Positions 33,243-44,339 of a DNA stretch of 64,000 nt are shown one piece after another. The stretch comes from Fulvia fulva. Lineage: Eukaryota; Ascomycota; Dothideomycetes; Mycosphaerellales; Mycosphaerellaceae. Position 1 is the first letter of the stretch, and every line of letters begins with the position of its first letter. Location of the stretch: positions 5,580,001 through 5,644,000 of the forward strand of contig NC_063014.1 in NCBI RefSeq assembly GCF_020509005.1, in the 5' to 3' direction. Under the pieces are notes generated by a model, which made no database searches, was not told the origin of the DNA, and was given only the letters and a program-made list of their open reading frames with translations. A program made the position numbers and the translations under genes.

Positions 33243-33477
33243 TGTTGAACAGGTACGGGTGGATAGTAGCGGAGTGGAGTAAGAGATCAATCTTCAACTG
33301 ACTAATAGCACGAGCATGTAGCAATATATCAGGAACCAATATGTTGATTGTGTTGGATGTCTATCTAAGCTAAAGGGGAGAGAAGGTATCTCCCTACAAG
33401 CTGAGTCATCGTGGATGCCTCAGGCTGCCAGATCACTTCCTGATTGTTGACTCCCTTTGAGATGCTACATCTTAACA
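33243..33477 (-). repeat. Copia-1 3' LTR
   Basis: 235 bp, TGTTGAACAGG...CATCTTAACA on plus. Differences from the 5' LTR are at 33265 (A for G), 33267 (T for C), 33277 (G for C) and 33319 (T for C). Three of the four make TpA from TpG or CpA, so this LTR has been touched by RIP while the other looks cleaner. Confidence 0.93.
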
Positions 33478-33486
33478 CTCCCACTC
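33478..33486 (-). other. Copia-1 polypurine tract
   Basis: On minus, GAGTGGGAG directly precedes the 3' LTR, the expected plus-strand primer. Confidence 0.65.
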
Positions 33487-33542
33487 ATCTCGTATGGGAG
33501 GTTACAGTCTGCTCACTTCCTGTCAATAGTACTTGGACCTTT

Positions 33543-36500
33543 TTATGACAGGTTCAGCTGGCTTACAAACCTCTGGAAGTGTGGACCAGTCTTTGGTTTT
33601 GTAAACCCGTCTGCAACCATCTCAGAGGTTGGGGTGTACTCAACAGCAATAAGCCTCCTCCACCAAAGTTTCCTAACAGCGTTATAGGCAATGTCAATGT
33701 GCTTGGACTTGTCATGAACATGTGCATCTTTCACTAGGGTGAGGGCAGCTTGATTGTCACCTCTTAATTGGACTGGTCTCAAATTTGATACAGTCTCCTG
33801 GTTTCCAGTGATTCTTGGTTGATGGGAACAGTCTCCAACTAACTCTGGACAATCCATTTCCCTTAGCAGTGAAGCTAGGAATTGGGACTGCTTCGCACAT
33901 GCATTCATGGCCATGTATTCAGCCTCCATTGTGGATGTTGCTACAGACTTTTGCTTCTTGCTCATCCAAGAAACTGGTGCCCCACAGAGGAAGAAGACAT
34001 ACCCAAGGATTGAGACTCTGTCTGCTTTGTCCATTGCATAATCAGAATCACAGTATCCAATAAGGTGTCCTTTTCCAGACTTTGAGAACTGAAGTCCTAG
34101 ATCAGGGTATGATCTTAGGTACCTAGTGATCTTCTTCAAAGCCTTCATGTGGTAGGTGGATAGGTCACTCACAGATAAGCTCATCCTTCCTAGGGCAAAA
34201 GCAATGTCTAGCCTTATGATTGTTACTAGCTATATCTAAGTACTATTGATACTCTGGTACTCCGCCTTGTCACACCTCTTATCTATATAGCTTGAAGGTT
34301 TGAGGGCCTCATAGCTGTCTATAGGTGAGTGTGTAGGTGCTGCCTTCTCATGGTTCATTCCCATCTTGGCTAGGCTGTCCCTAACAAAGTGTCCTTGGTC
34401 AAGTTTCAGGATTCCTCTCTTCCTGTCCCTTGTGACTCTCATGCCAAGGATCTTTTCAGGTTCACCTAGATCTTTGATCTTGAAGATCTTGCCAAGTTCT
34501 CTTTTGAACCAGAGAACATCTGTCAACTTTGGTGCAGCAATTGGAATGTCATCCACATGTATAAGGATTATGATCTCCCTCTTCTTATAGATAAGTAGGC
34601 ATGGGTCCACTTCTGACTGTGTGAATCCAATCTCTCTGAGCTTTGACACACAGAGTTGATTCCAATCTCTAGCTGCTTGCTTAAGTCCATACAAGCTTTT
34701 AAGGATTTTGAACACTATGTTTGGTGGAAGCTCAACTCCTGGTGGTGGTAACATGAAGATGTCTTCATAGAGGGTGCTTTCTATGAATGCATTGTTCACA
34801 TCCACTTGGTGAAGATGAAGATCCTTCTTACACACAATAGCCATAAACACCCTAAGGGTGTCCTGTCTTACTGTAGGTGCAAATGTCTCCATAAAGTCAA
34901 CACCAAACTTCTGTGAGAAGCCCCTTGCAACTAGTCTAGCCTTGAACTTTTCAATAGCTCCACTAATGCTTCTCTTAATATCAAAGACCCATCTTGATGT
35001 AACCAGATTTGCTCCTTTTGGTGGAACAGAATTTTCCTAGGTGTTATTACTCTGTAGAGCATCTAGTTCCTTTTGGATTGCTTCCTTCCAAAGATGTCCC
35101 CATTTCTTGTCATTCACAGCATCCTTGTAGGATTTTGGAATTGGGACCTCTTGCTTGTATGCAATGGCTTCTACAGTTGCTGCAAAGGCCATTTCCTCAA
35201 CTTCTTCCAGGAATTCGCTATCCCATGGTATTGAACTGTCCACTGATTGCATGGCTGCAAAGAAAGCTTGGTGAAAAGCAGCAAGGTTCTCTGAGAGGTC
35301 CATTGCTTCTCCCACTTCAGTGGTTAGTTCGGGCTTAGGGACCATGGATTTTGGGGCTTTCTGTTTCATGTCATAGCCCTCAACATCATAGTCAGCCTTT
35401 CTCTTTCCAAGGGATGATTTAGGGACCGTCACTTGTGACCTAGTAACGTCTATTTCCTGGGGATCTAGGGAGCTTCTCTCAATTGGCTGATCGATTTTCT
35501 GAAATTCCCCTACGTTCTCCGGAGGCTGGGGAAGTTGCACAAACAGCTTTCTCGGCTGAGCGACTTTAGGGCTCTCAATTGGCTGATCTATTTCGGGGGG
35601 GCTCTGATGGACGCCTGAATGGTAGGTAGATTGTCCTAAGGATACGTTCTTCCTCGGCCTTCCTAAGGGCTTCCTAGCTAGTGCACTGCTTAGTAGATTC
35701 AATGTTGGAACATTGAGACCCATATCACCTCCAGGCTGGTCCTCAAAGAAGTCTGCATGTGTGTGTTGTTTAACAGCTCTCATGTCTGGTTCCCAAAAGA
35801 GCCAGGCTTTAGCTGTGTTTTCAACATACCCAATAAACACTGCTTCTTTACCCCTATTCATTAGCTTGTCACTTCTTGCCCATTGAGGTTGGGATCTTGT
35901 GTCCATATAGACAACAGCTTTGCATCCCCAAACTTTCAAATGGTTGATGGTCGGTTTGATACCATCAAAAGCCTCATCTGGTGAAACCTTGAACCTATCG
36001 TAATCTGGGCCATTTGGCGGTTTGTTCCTCATATAAGTTTGGGCCTCTAGTGCTTCAGGCCAAAATTCAACCGGCATTTTAGCCTCTTCAAGCATTGCCC
36101 TTATAGAGTCCTCTGAGGTTTGTATTGACCTCTCAACTGGTCCATTTTGTAGAGAGTTGTATGCCTCAGTCGGCTCGAGCCCAATCCCCAAATCCTTCTC
36201 CCACTGCTTCACTAATGCAATAAGTTCTTTTGCATTGTCAAGTCTTACTGCTTTCAGCTGCGCTGATGATTTCCTCTCTGCTTTGATCTTCCAGTTCTGG
36301 AGAGCAACTGGAGCATCTTCTCTTTTCCTAAGAGGAAAGGTCCACTTCTTCCTAGAGAAGTTGTCAACAATCTCAAGCCAGTATTTGAATCCTAGTCTTG
36401 AGATTGGTAGTGGGCCACATATGTCAATAGATACAGGGGCAAGTCTTTCAGGTCTTCTCTCTGTAACTTTGCCTTTGTACTTCTTCATTTTTGCTATTGA

Positions 36501-38174
36501 GCATACTCTGCACTGGTGAAAGCCATCCTTAGGGATAGGAATGGGTTCTTTCAAGTCTGTTACCTTGTGAAGATTCTGGAGCAAATTCTTCCCAAAGTGT
36601 GCAAATCTTCTATGCCAAAGCTCCCACTGCTTCAGGTCGGTCTCTGATTGAGCAGTCACAAAGGCATTCTCCATTGGTGGTGCACATGATGAGTAATGTG
36701 CCCGTTCTTGTAGGAGAGGAGAAATCTCATCAATGAATGGAACCCCCCCAAGGAGCTTTGTCTGGACAACAGTCTCACCAGAGGGGGAAACAAGAGAAAA
36801 TGATGGAGGTTGCACACCAAACTGCTTGCTAAACTGGTTCCATGAAACCAGGTTCACTCCTAGCTTGGGTACAAGCAGGACATCTTCCAAAACAACTTTT
36901 CTGCCAGCTCTCCCACTCATCTCTGCATTCCCAATATGAGTGGCCAATAAAAACCCACCTCCCACTTTGATCCATTTCTTCCTTGTTAAGGGAGTCATAG
37001 ATCTAAAGAGGCAGCTTTGGTCAGTCATATAGGATGAAGCACAGGAGTCAAGTAACCACTCTGACGAGCGGAACTTGCCTTGGACTTCTGCAGTTGAGTG
37101 AGCCACTTCATCATACTCATCATCATCAGACATTGTCTCTGGGGATGAGCTGCATGGTGACTCTTGGGCGGAGAAACCTTTTCCAGTCTTCTTTGCTTTA
37201 GAGGTATAAGACTGGGCCTGGTTCTTCTGGAGTGACAGCATGTCAGAGCTGAGTTTCTTCACCATTTTCTTAAGTTCTTCTATAGAGGACTTCTCTCTTG
37301 GTGTCCTCCTTGAAGTGGGTGGTGGAGTTCTCTTCTTCTTGACATGTGTTGTATTCTGGGAAGATAGTGGTTGGGAATGAGATCTAAGGACCTTTCTTGC
37401 CTCAGGCAAACTAGGGCAGTCCTTGATCAGATGATCCTTCTCACAGAGAAGGCAGGAGAGTGGTCTTGCTAGACCTGAGGGCTTGACCCAGGTGGCTGCC
37501 ATGCCATACTCAGCCTTAGAGGGATCCAACCTGGCTTCTTGAGCTTCAAGGATCTTGAAGGTCCTTTCATGGTCCATCTTTGGCTGAGCCATGATAGTAT
37601 CCCTGGCTACATGGTAGTCAGGTGGCAGTGAGCTTAAGAGCTGGGTCATCCTCACATCAGCTTTCCTGTAATGCTGACCCTCTGGGTCAACATCAGCAAT
37701 CCTTTTTCCAAGAGAAACCAGGTGTGTCCATGCAGATCTGATGGTGAACTCTTCACTCATCTCAAAGGTCACAAATTGCTTTGTGAGCTCATGTGCATGG
37801 GTTGGTAGCACCTGGCTATACTTGTTCCAGAGATACACCCACTTCTCAGCAGCTCTTCCAGATTCACATGAGCCCTCAAGCTCAAATTCATCTTCTTCTG
37901 TGATCCTACTAAGGATACTGAAGTTGCATACTGCATTGTGCCTTGTCCATGTTGGCGTATTGAGGATCTCTTTGGTTGTAGCCTCTTCTTGGAGTTTCAG
38001 AGTCTTGCCCTTGATGTTGTCAAAAGACACTTCCATTAGGTCAACAATTGCAAAGAATGCTGATTGGCTCTCCATCTTGTATCTCTGAAGGTTGAACCAT
38101 CTCTTCCAATTGTCCCTCCCAAGAATTGGGATTTTGCCTCCCTTCTCCTCTGTCTTCTCTTGGTATGGATCCAT
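33543..38174 (-). pseudogene. Copia-1 gag-pol polyprotein with three TAG codons
   Basis: One frame runs from the ATG at 38174 (MDPYQEKTEE; the frame is open 8 codons upstream but only from TTG) to 33543, about 1544 codons. Gag has a CCHC-like knuckle, CLLCEKDHLIKDC, one residue shorter than usual. Protease reads WLLDSCASSYMTD, with Cys where Gly is expected. Integrase has its HHCC finger (HRRFAHFG, CRVCSIAK) and catalytic region DICGPL, VRLDNAKE, NGPVERS. RT has VDVNNAF, YGLKQAARDW and IHVDD. RNase H has GYCDSDYA, TSTMEAEYMA and KHIDIAYNAVR. Stops at 35037-35039 (likely former Trp, in NT-stop-EN), 34236-34238 and 34230-34232 are all TAG, the RIP type. It makes no full Pol. Confidence 0.9.
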
Positions 38175-38607
38175 AATAAATTGGATGTAATGAAACAAGG
38201 TGTGTATGTTCCAAAGTGGTGGCTCAGATCCTGCTGAGGCTTCTGGTGTAGAATGGGAAAGTTCGTAGGTGTGGATACCAAGGCCTGCTTAGTAAAGTAA
38301 AGGAGCGGTGTGAGGTCTCGGGGCTAGGACACAGGTCTGTCTCTCCTAGCAGAGCTTCAAATGACTTACTTGAAGTCCTTCTTGATGGTATCTCGATGCA
38401 GTTCTGCCTACAGAGTATCTTCAAGGTATTGGCTTTGAGTAAGCCGCACAGAGTCCTTGTCTGGGTTACCTATCACTTAGTATCGAACTAAGCTCCTTGA
38501 CAGGATAGACGGGGTAGACTTCTGATTCCCAGATGTTTTCTGCTACGATAGCAAGGGATACAAGTAACCTGTACTGATATAGGTTGCTCTTATTCCTGCA
38601 CAAACTC
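38175..38607 (-). other. Copia-1 5' untranslated leader
   Basis: Between the PBS and the gag ATG. It retains normal CpA/TpG frequency, so it is not RIPed. No conserved ORF: two short frames are shadows. It is mirrored at 63087-63519. Confidence 0.7.
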
Positions 38608-38619
38608 GGGCTCATAACC
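38608..38619 (-). other. Copia-1 primer binding site matching the initiator tRNA-Met anticodon arm
   Basis: Directly inside the 5' LTR, minus reads GGTTATGAGCCC. This is complementary to GGGCTCATAACC, the anticodon stem-loop of eukaryotic initiator tRNA-Met. Drosophila copia uses the same kind of internal site with a half-tRNA primer. It is not a tRNA gene. Confidence 0.75.
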
Positions 38620-38854
38620 TGTTGAACAGGTACGGGTGGATGGCAGCGGAGTGCAGTAAGAGATCAATCTTCAACTGACTAATAGCACGAGCATGCAGCA
38701 ATATATCAGGAACCAATATGTTGATTGTGTTGGATGTCTATCTAAGCTAAAGGGGAGAGAAGGTATCTCCCTACAAGCTGAGTCATCGTGGATGCCTCAG
38801 GCTGCCAGATCACTTCCTGATTGTTGACTCCCTTTGAGATGCTACATCTTAACA
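38620..38854 (-). repeat. Copia-1 5' LTR
   Basis: 235 bp pairing with 33243-33477, followed by the TSD TAACT at 38855-38859. It lies within the left arm of the inverted repeat. Confidence 0.93.
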
Positions 38855-39052
38855 TAACTGAAACTTATGACCTTATTCGTAGCCTTGCTCGTAACGTTAT
38901 ACTTACTTTGCTTAATACTAAGAACCTTGACCTTAGGTGCCTTAATACCTTAAGATTTCGACTTCGAGTCGACCTTAACCTTAATTTTACTAAAATGTAC
39001 TAAGAATACTACCGGGTATCTACTTGAAACCCCCCCTTAATAACTACTAAAA
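38855..39052 (-). pseudogene. Gypsy-A leader and start of gag, between Copia-1 and the 5' LTR
   Basis: About 198 bp of RIPed DNA continuing Gypsy-A from 33242. A C-run (CCCCCCC at about 39030-39036) lies just inside the LTR. No certain start codon or PBS survives. The 60-residue plus-strand ORF here is a shadow. Confidence 0.55.
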
Positions 39053-39377
39053 TATAGACGACCAACTACCCTAGTAAGTAAGGGCGCGCCTAGTGACCCT
39101 AGGATAGCTTACGCGTAGGTGTATATACTTGTCGGTCCGCGGGCCGTAAAATATATATAGTGATCCTAAAAAAGATAAATCTGAAATTTTTAGATTCCCG
39201 TATTTTACATTATAGAGAGATTCTTTGTAAATCCTAGCTTCCTACTAAGGTCGCCTCCTAACTATATATATCTTAGTAGTATCCCTATACACCCCTACTA
39301 CGTAATTAACCGTTAAAGGTTAACAAGATTTGACGCGCAAATTTTAGGGTCTAAAGGGGGCTCTTAGCTCGTTAATA
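39053..39377 (-). repeat. Gypsy-A 5' LTR
   Basis: 325 bp matching 605-929. Its outer end meets the middle of a copia integrase at 39378. No TSD is shared with the left end of Gypsy-A. Mirrored at 62317-62641. Confidence 0.75.
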
Positions 39378-41058
39378 CTACTAAGCTTTATTAACTTTAT
39401 TAGTCGTAGGTTCGTAGACTTCTATAGCGATAACGAGCCCGCTATTAGGAAGGTCTTTAGCTTAGTCATTAATAATAATAAGATTAAATAGTACGTAAAT
39501 GTAGAATATATGCCTACGTAGGACCTAGTAGAAAAAGCTAGAGCTCTAATTATTACTATAAGTAGAACTATTCGTATCTACGTACGATTACCGGAAAAGC
39601 TTTAGCTAGAATGTACTATAGTAGCGGTATCTATCCTCTAGCAATCCCCTATCTAGTTAAAGGGCTAGAAGACCCTATTCGAATTAGCAATAGGACGAAT
39701 TCTAAACGTAGGTCATATAGTAGTGTATAGCTCCCTTATATACGTGTTTATCTATAGACTAGATTAGCCTAGTAAGAGCGAGAAACTCTAAGAGAGAGCG
39801 CTTATAGGCTACCTTATAGGATACGACTCTACTAACATCTACCGCGTATAGGACCTATTAAAAGATAGGGTTATACGAGTTAAGGACGTCCTCTTTGATA
39901 AGACTACGTTCTATAACCTATTACGCCTAATAGTAGGGTATACGACCCCTATCGAGAACATCGTAATAGCGGAACCGGCTAAAGAGCCTAAATAATACTA
40001 CGACCTATATGTCGCTTATTACGAGTAAGACATAGTATAGGCCGAGATGGTAGAAGAATAGGCTTAGTAGCCGTATACCTAATAACCTCGAGACGCCTAC
40101 TAAAAGCTCCTTAGGCAAGAACTATACTAGCTATAATACCGCGAGTTAGTAATATATAACTAAAAGGACCGGCAAATCGAGTACGTAATAGATTACGTAA
40201 CTTAGGACAATATATAGTAGTTAGTATATAACACTACTAACTACTACGACACTCTATAGTAGTAGATAATAGATGCCCTTACCGTAGAAGACCGTAAGGA
40301 GATTATAGGCAATACGGACCCTAATCGCGAGCTATATCTATTTATATTTGTACTACTAGAAGACGCGCTAATAAATAACGCGTCTAATATACTACTCTTC
40401 CCCCTAGAGCTAGAGCTCTATATACTAGAGGAGTCTAACTATATAGTTATAGAGAATAGAAAGCGCCTACGAACGGCCTACTTCTACTATATACTATACT
40501 AGATTATAGTCGCTAATATAATTATCGGCTAGATGTCCGGTATACGACCTAGAATACGCGCCTATCGTAATAAGAGCAATCGAAGCCCTATACAAAGAGG
40601 CAATAGCCCTCTAAGGCGTATTAATACTACTACCTCTATATACCGCGATAACCTTCCGCCCGAACCTTCTAACTACCGAGCCGCTATAAATCACCGCTTC
40701 TCCTAATAGTAGATCAAAGCTATATCTAAGGAGTTTGCTAAAGCCCTAGTAATAGGCACATTTAGATAGGCAATAAAGGAAGAGAAGGATTAGGATACTT
40801 AGTAAGAGGAGGGACTTTAGCTACTACTACCGCTTAAGTAGGTATTTAAATATAAACTAGACGAGTACGGTATACTAAAGAGCTTTAAGGCTAGGCTATA
40901 CGTAAGAGGCGATTTATAAGAAATACACTTAGATATATACGCCGCTTTACTACTAGTAAGTATATTCCGCCTCTACTATACTATAGCCGCGAGCTTCGAC
41001 CTAGAAGCCGCATAATTCGATATTATTAACGCCTTCCTAAACTCGGACCTACTCTATA
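39378..41058 (+). pseudogene. Copia-R integrase C-terminal half and RT start (RIPed)
   Basis: With TAG taken as former Gln/Trp, one frame reads FVDFYSDNEPAI (second integrase Asp region), then LVEKARALIITISRTIRIY, IGRILNVGHIVVY and KDVLFDKTTFYN, and ends with the RT entry YKLDEYGILKSFKARLYVRG and FDIINAFLNSDLLY. It is saturated with TpA, with TAG and TAA in frame. The last 15 bp (41044-41058) are the LINE-1 TSD. Mirrored at 60636-62316. Confidence 0.8.
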
Positions 41059-41349
41059 GATAGATAGATAGATTATTTATTCGCCTGTTTTAGTGCCCTA
41101 TAGCCTATGTAGGTCTCTCGCTATTTAGGTCTATTTGTATAGGTAGGAAACCCGATTAACGGATGAAAACCTCCTCGTCTTTGCCCTCCTCGTTCTTTCC
41201 TATCTTGTCCTTTCGTTCTCCTTCCTTTAGGGTACGCTAGTGTCATAGTTATTACCCTATAACTACCTTGCCCATATCCCTAGTAATATCCTCCTCTCGA
41301 TTCCCTTTCTTCCTTCTGTTTCCCCGGCTCTTCTCTCTCTCCCTCCTCT

Positions 41350-43330
41350 CTATCTACCTTTCCGTTTCTACTGCTAGGGAGAATTGCTCTAGGTAGTCCT
41401 CGTTAAGGATCCATCTTATCACTCTCCTTATATCTTGTCTGTTCTAGATAATGGCCTAGTATTACCTATCTCTTGCCTTCGCCCTCTACTAGCTTCTCCC
41501 TTTTACCTACTTAGTACAGTTTAGTACTATATACTCCGGGTTTTAGGATAGGTAGCTATAGGGGTAACCTTTAGAATTGTATCCTAGGACTCTTCTTTAG
41601 TATAAGTATACTCTTAGCCTAATGTGCTTAGAGCGAATCTAGATAGCTATGCTTACTTCCGCCCTCTTTAGGTCTTTGGAGATAAGGTAGTTATACCTCC
41701 CGAAGGTCCTAGCCGCTAGTAGGGCTCCTAGCCTTACCGGTTTTTGGTTCTAACGCGTTTCCTATAGGTGACCTACGATCCTTTCTACTTAGCTTTACTT
41801 CTTTTTCCCTTTGTCCCCTATATTAGCTTGCTCCCTCAGAGCTTCTCTCTGTTCAAGGGCTACTAGGATTTCCTATAATGTTTTTAGGTCTACTTCCTTC
41901 TATAGGATTATATGTAGCCGGTTAGGTCTTCTCCTCCTCTCCTACTAGGTTCTTATCCTTTAAGTAGCTACTTAGATAGTTCCCTAGGCTAGGTATACTA
42001 ATGTCTTCTCTACGTATTGACACCTTATGCCCTAGAGGTACTCCCTAATAGGGGCTATACCTAATTCAATTTCTATTGTCCTATAAGGGGTTGACTTATA
42101 TGCCCCTAGTACTCTCTTTAGGTAGACTACCTACGCTCTATTAAGGGGGTCCTTAATTCTCTTCGGGATGTGTTTTTCCGCTACTTAAATTACTACTCTA
42201 TATAGTATTACGGGCTTGACAATAGCCTTATATATAGTCTAGGCCTTTGTAAAGGTCGCCCCCTCGGTTAACGTAGTAAGTCTCTCGATTAATTGTCTAT
42301 TAGTGTCCGCTCTCGCTTACGCCTTCTTTACTTATAGTCCCTAGCTAAGTTTCGGGTCTAGCTATATCCTAAGGACTCTAAGTTCCCTTATAGGATAGGT
42401 CTCGAACCCCTAGATCTTTACTAGTACTACTAAGTTGTGTTTTGTCTTTGCCTTACTAAAATAGATAAGCTAGTACTTGTCCGGTACGAATTTTGCCCTA
42501 TACTCTCTTACCTACTTTTCGCATTGTCTATGTCTCTCCTCTATGAGTGCGCAGTTTTCCTCTATAGACCCCGACTACGCTAGGATATTTGTATTATCTA
42601 CGAACCCCGATACTAAGGTGTTTGCTATTTCTAGGAGTAGGGTCAGGTCGTCTATAAAGAGGAGGAACAGAATTAGGGAGAGTATAGAGCCCTATAGGAT
42701 GCCCGTGTTCGTAATTAGGGTCTACGGGGCTTTAAAGGACCCTAGGAGGATCTAGGTTGTTCTGTCCTTAAGGAATGACTATATAAAGTGTACTATCTAG
42801 GCTAGGATGCTTTTCATTCTAAGGATATATAGGAGCCTTACGTAGGACACGTTATCGAAAGCCCCTAATATGTCTAGTAAAAGCAGTAAGGCTACCTTAT
42901 TATTACTATAGTACTAGATATGTCTGATTTGCTCTATAATCAGTTCGACTACTATAAGGGTAGATCTCTTTCGTCTCCCCCCTATTTACGTTACCGGGAG
43001 GAGGTTATGTTCTTCTACTATTCCGGTAAGCCTTATAGCTACGACCTTCTCTAGGAGCTTCCCTAGTATATTTAGTAACGTAATTAGTCTATATGACTTC
43101 AACTTAGTATAGTCTTCCTTTTAGGGTTTCCTTAGGACGTAAGTTAGTAATTACCTAAAGGCCTTTAGGCAATACCTCTACTTTATATACTAGGTAAAGA
43201 TTAGCGTAAGTACTAGAGTAATAAGGCTACTACTAGCTTTTAGGTAATAGTTAGGGATCTTGTCTAGTAAGGAAGGAATCGTATTTAGTAAGCTAGCTAC
43301 GAGATAAGGTAACAAGTCTTAACCGCGCTT
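41350..43330 (-). pseudogene. LINE-1 reverse transcriptase ORF (RIPed)
   Basis: Minus-strand reading: LNTIPSLLDKIPNYYLKAS, YRLITLLNILGKLLEKVVAI, LLDILGAFDNVSY, ILSLILFLLFIDDLTLL, GFVDNTNILA (the second catalytic Asp of FVDD is Asn), SIEENCALIEERHRQCEK and AKFVPDKYQLIYFSKAK. These are the hallmarks of Tad1-like LINEs. A TAG-rich C-terminal region follows. The 92-residue plus-strand ORF at 42477-42755 is a shadow of this RT. Confidence 0.8.
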
Positions 43331-44339
43331 TCCTACTTATCTAGTACTACCGTATAGCCTCGTTTCGAGAGGTTAGCCCGGAGCAAAAGCTTCCCTCTAC
43401 GCCCTCCCTCCCTATTTGCTCCTTAAGCCAATATCCACCTCTATAGGCCTAAGCCCTTTAGTGCTCTCTATTGACTAATATACGTATCCGTCCTCTCGGG
43501 CTATATAGATAGTATTAGCCGTCGCTACTAGTATATACTACGCCCTAGGTTTTAACGCCCTTCGCGTTACCGTAGCCTATCTCTAGAAAGCGGCCGTCTA
43601 TACCTCGTAGGTTTGCTCGGGGCACACACTACGCCGGGTAGCGTACTCCTTACGTTTCTACCTACTAACTAATATAAAGTTCCTTATTACCCTACCCTCG
43701 ATCCTCCCCGATTATAGAACTAATCTACTTATATTATACGTCTTTTCCCCGTCCTAATAGCCGTCTTTTCCTTACTTAGGCTATCGTCTTTTCCTCGTCG
43801 TAATCTACTATATTAGACTAGGTACGTTATATAGCGGGATAGGTAGTACCTTAGGTAAAGCCCTCGTTCCTATACCGGGTGTTTAATAGGCCCTTATAGG
43901 CTTCGTCGCGTGTCTACCTACCTACCGTATTGCCCGCTAGTAAACACTAGATTGTTTTGTAGTCCGCTCGAAGCCGTCGTATAGTCCGCTTAGTCGTTGT
44001 TCTATAGTCCGCTCGTCTAATGTTCGTCGCTCGCTCGGTTTACGGTCTCCGGAGGTAAAAATTCTATACTTATACTAGAGGTGTCCTATCGAGCGTATAG
44101 GCTACGGTTCCGCGCCCTTCTTATACGTAGAAAGAAGAGGGACTCGCTCCCGATACGAGTACACGCTCGTCGGATAGTTTGTATACCCGTTTTACTAGTA
44201 GTCCTCTATTCGCCGCGGCTTCGCCTACGTTACGCGCCCGTCGCGCCTACGACGCTCTAGCGTAAGAATACTTGGCTCTCTCGTAGTAAGACGAGAGGTT
44301 CGTAGCCGACACTACGTATAGGTAATTCTCGTCGTCGAC
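43331..44339 (-). other. LINE-1 5' region, no recognisable protein
   Basis: About 1 kb, RIPed, with repeated GGAAAAGACG-type motifs (on minus) near 43750-43800 and AGCGGACTA-type motifs near 43960-44010. It is probably 5' UTR plus a remnant of ORF1. I see no zinc knuckle or endonuclease motif. Confidence 0.45.

Larger units (their letters stand above)
33243..38854 (-). mobile_element. Copia-1: Ty1/copia retrotransposon, lightly RIPed
   Basis: 5612 bp with two 235-bp LTRs, TSD TAACT (33238-33242 and 38855-38859). It has a half-tRNA PBS at its 5' end and a purine tract at its 3' end. It is one gag-pol frame with three TAG codons. The LTRs differ at four sites, three of RIP type. It is inserted near the 5' end of Gypsy-A gag. 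Its 5' part is copied in the right arm of the inverted repeat (62840-64000). Confidence 0.93.
605..39377 (-). mobile_element. Gypsy-A: old RIPed Ty3/gypsy element hosting all left-half insertions
   Basis: This is an LTR element on the minus strand, bounded by matching LTRs of about 325 bp (605-929 and 39053-39377). Its parts lie in the expected order for a minus-strand element: integrase, RNase H and RT (930-5538), protease (12766-12989), gag (30849-33242 and 38855-39052). Removing Gypsy-B, LINE-3 and Copia-1 leaves about 8.07 kb, a normal gypsy size. Across the Gypsy-B site the minus-strand reading resumes as SLPIIPSAYLSFRGAGR. Across the LINE-3 site it resumes as FLTMLYSKDAIPTAELYEN. These joins support the nesting. 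No matching TSD is visible (left outer AATAG, right outer CTACT). All parts carry RIP-type stops. Confidence 0.8.
41059..44339 (-). mobile_element. LINE-1: Tad1-like LINE, internally shortened, RIPed
   Basis: 3281 bp, minus strand, with a GATA (plus) tail at 41059-41072 and a TSD CGGACCTACT(C/A)TATA at 41044-41058 and 44340-44354 (14 of 15 match). It is about 2 kb shorter than LINE-2 and LINE-3: the RT begins soon after the 5' region and no endonuclease motif is found, which suggests an internal deletion. Mirrored at 57355-60635. Confidence 0.8.

Noticed and set aside
38608..38619. tRNA-Met gene fragment
   Set aside because: Only the 12-nt anticodon-arm complement is present, exactly at the LTR boundary, so it is a primer binding site.
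38224..39003. Short ORFs in the Copia-1 leader and Gypsy-A leader present in both arms
   Set aside because: Non-coding leader and LTR sequence. Duplication by the inverted repeat is not evidence of selection.
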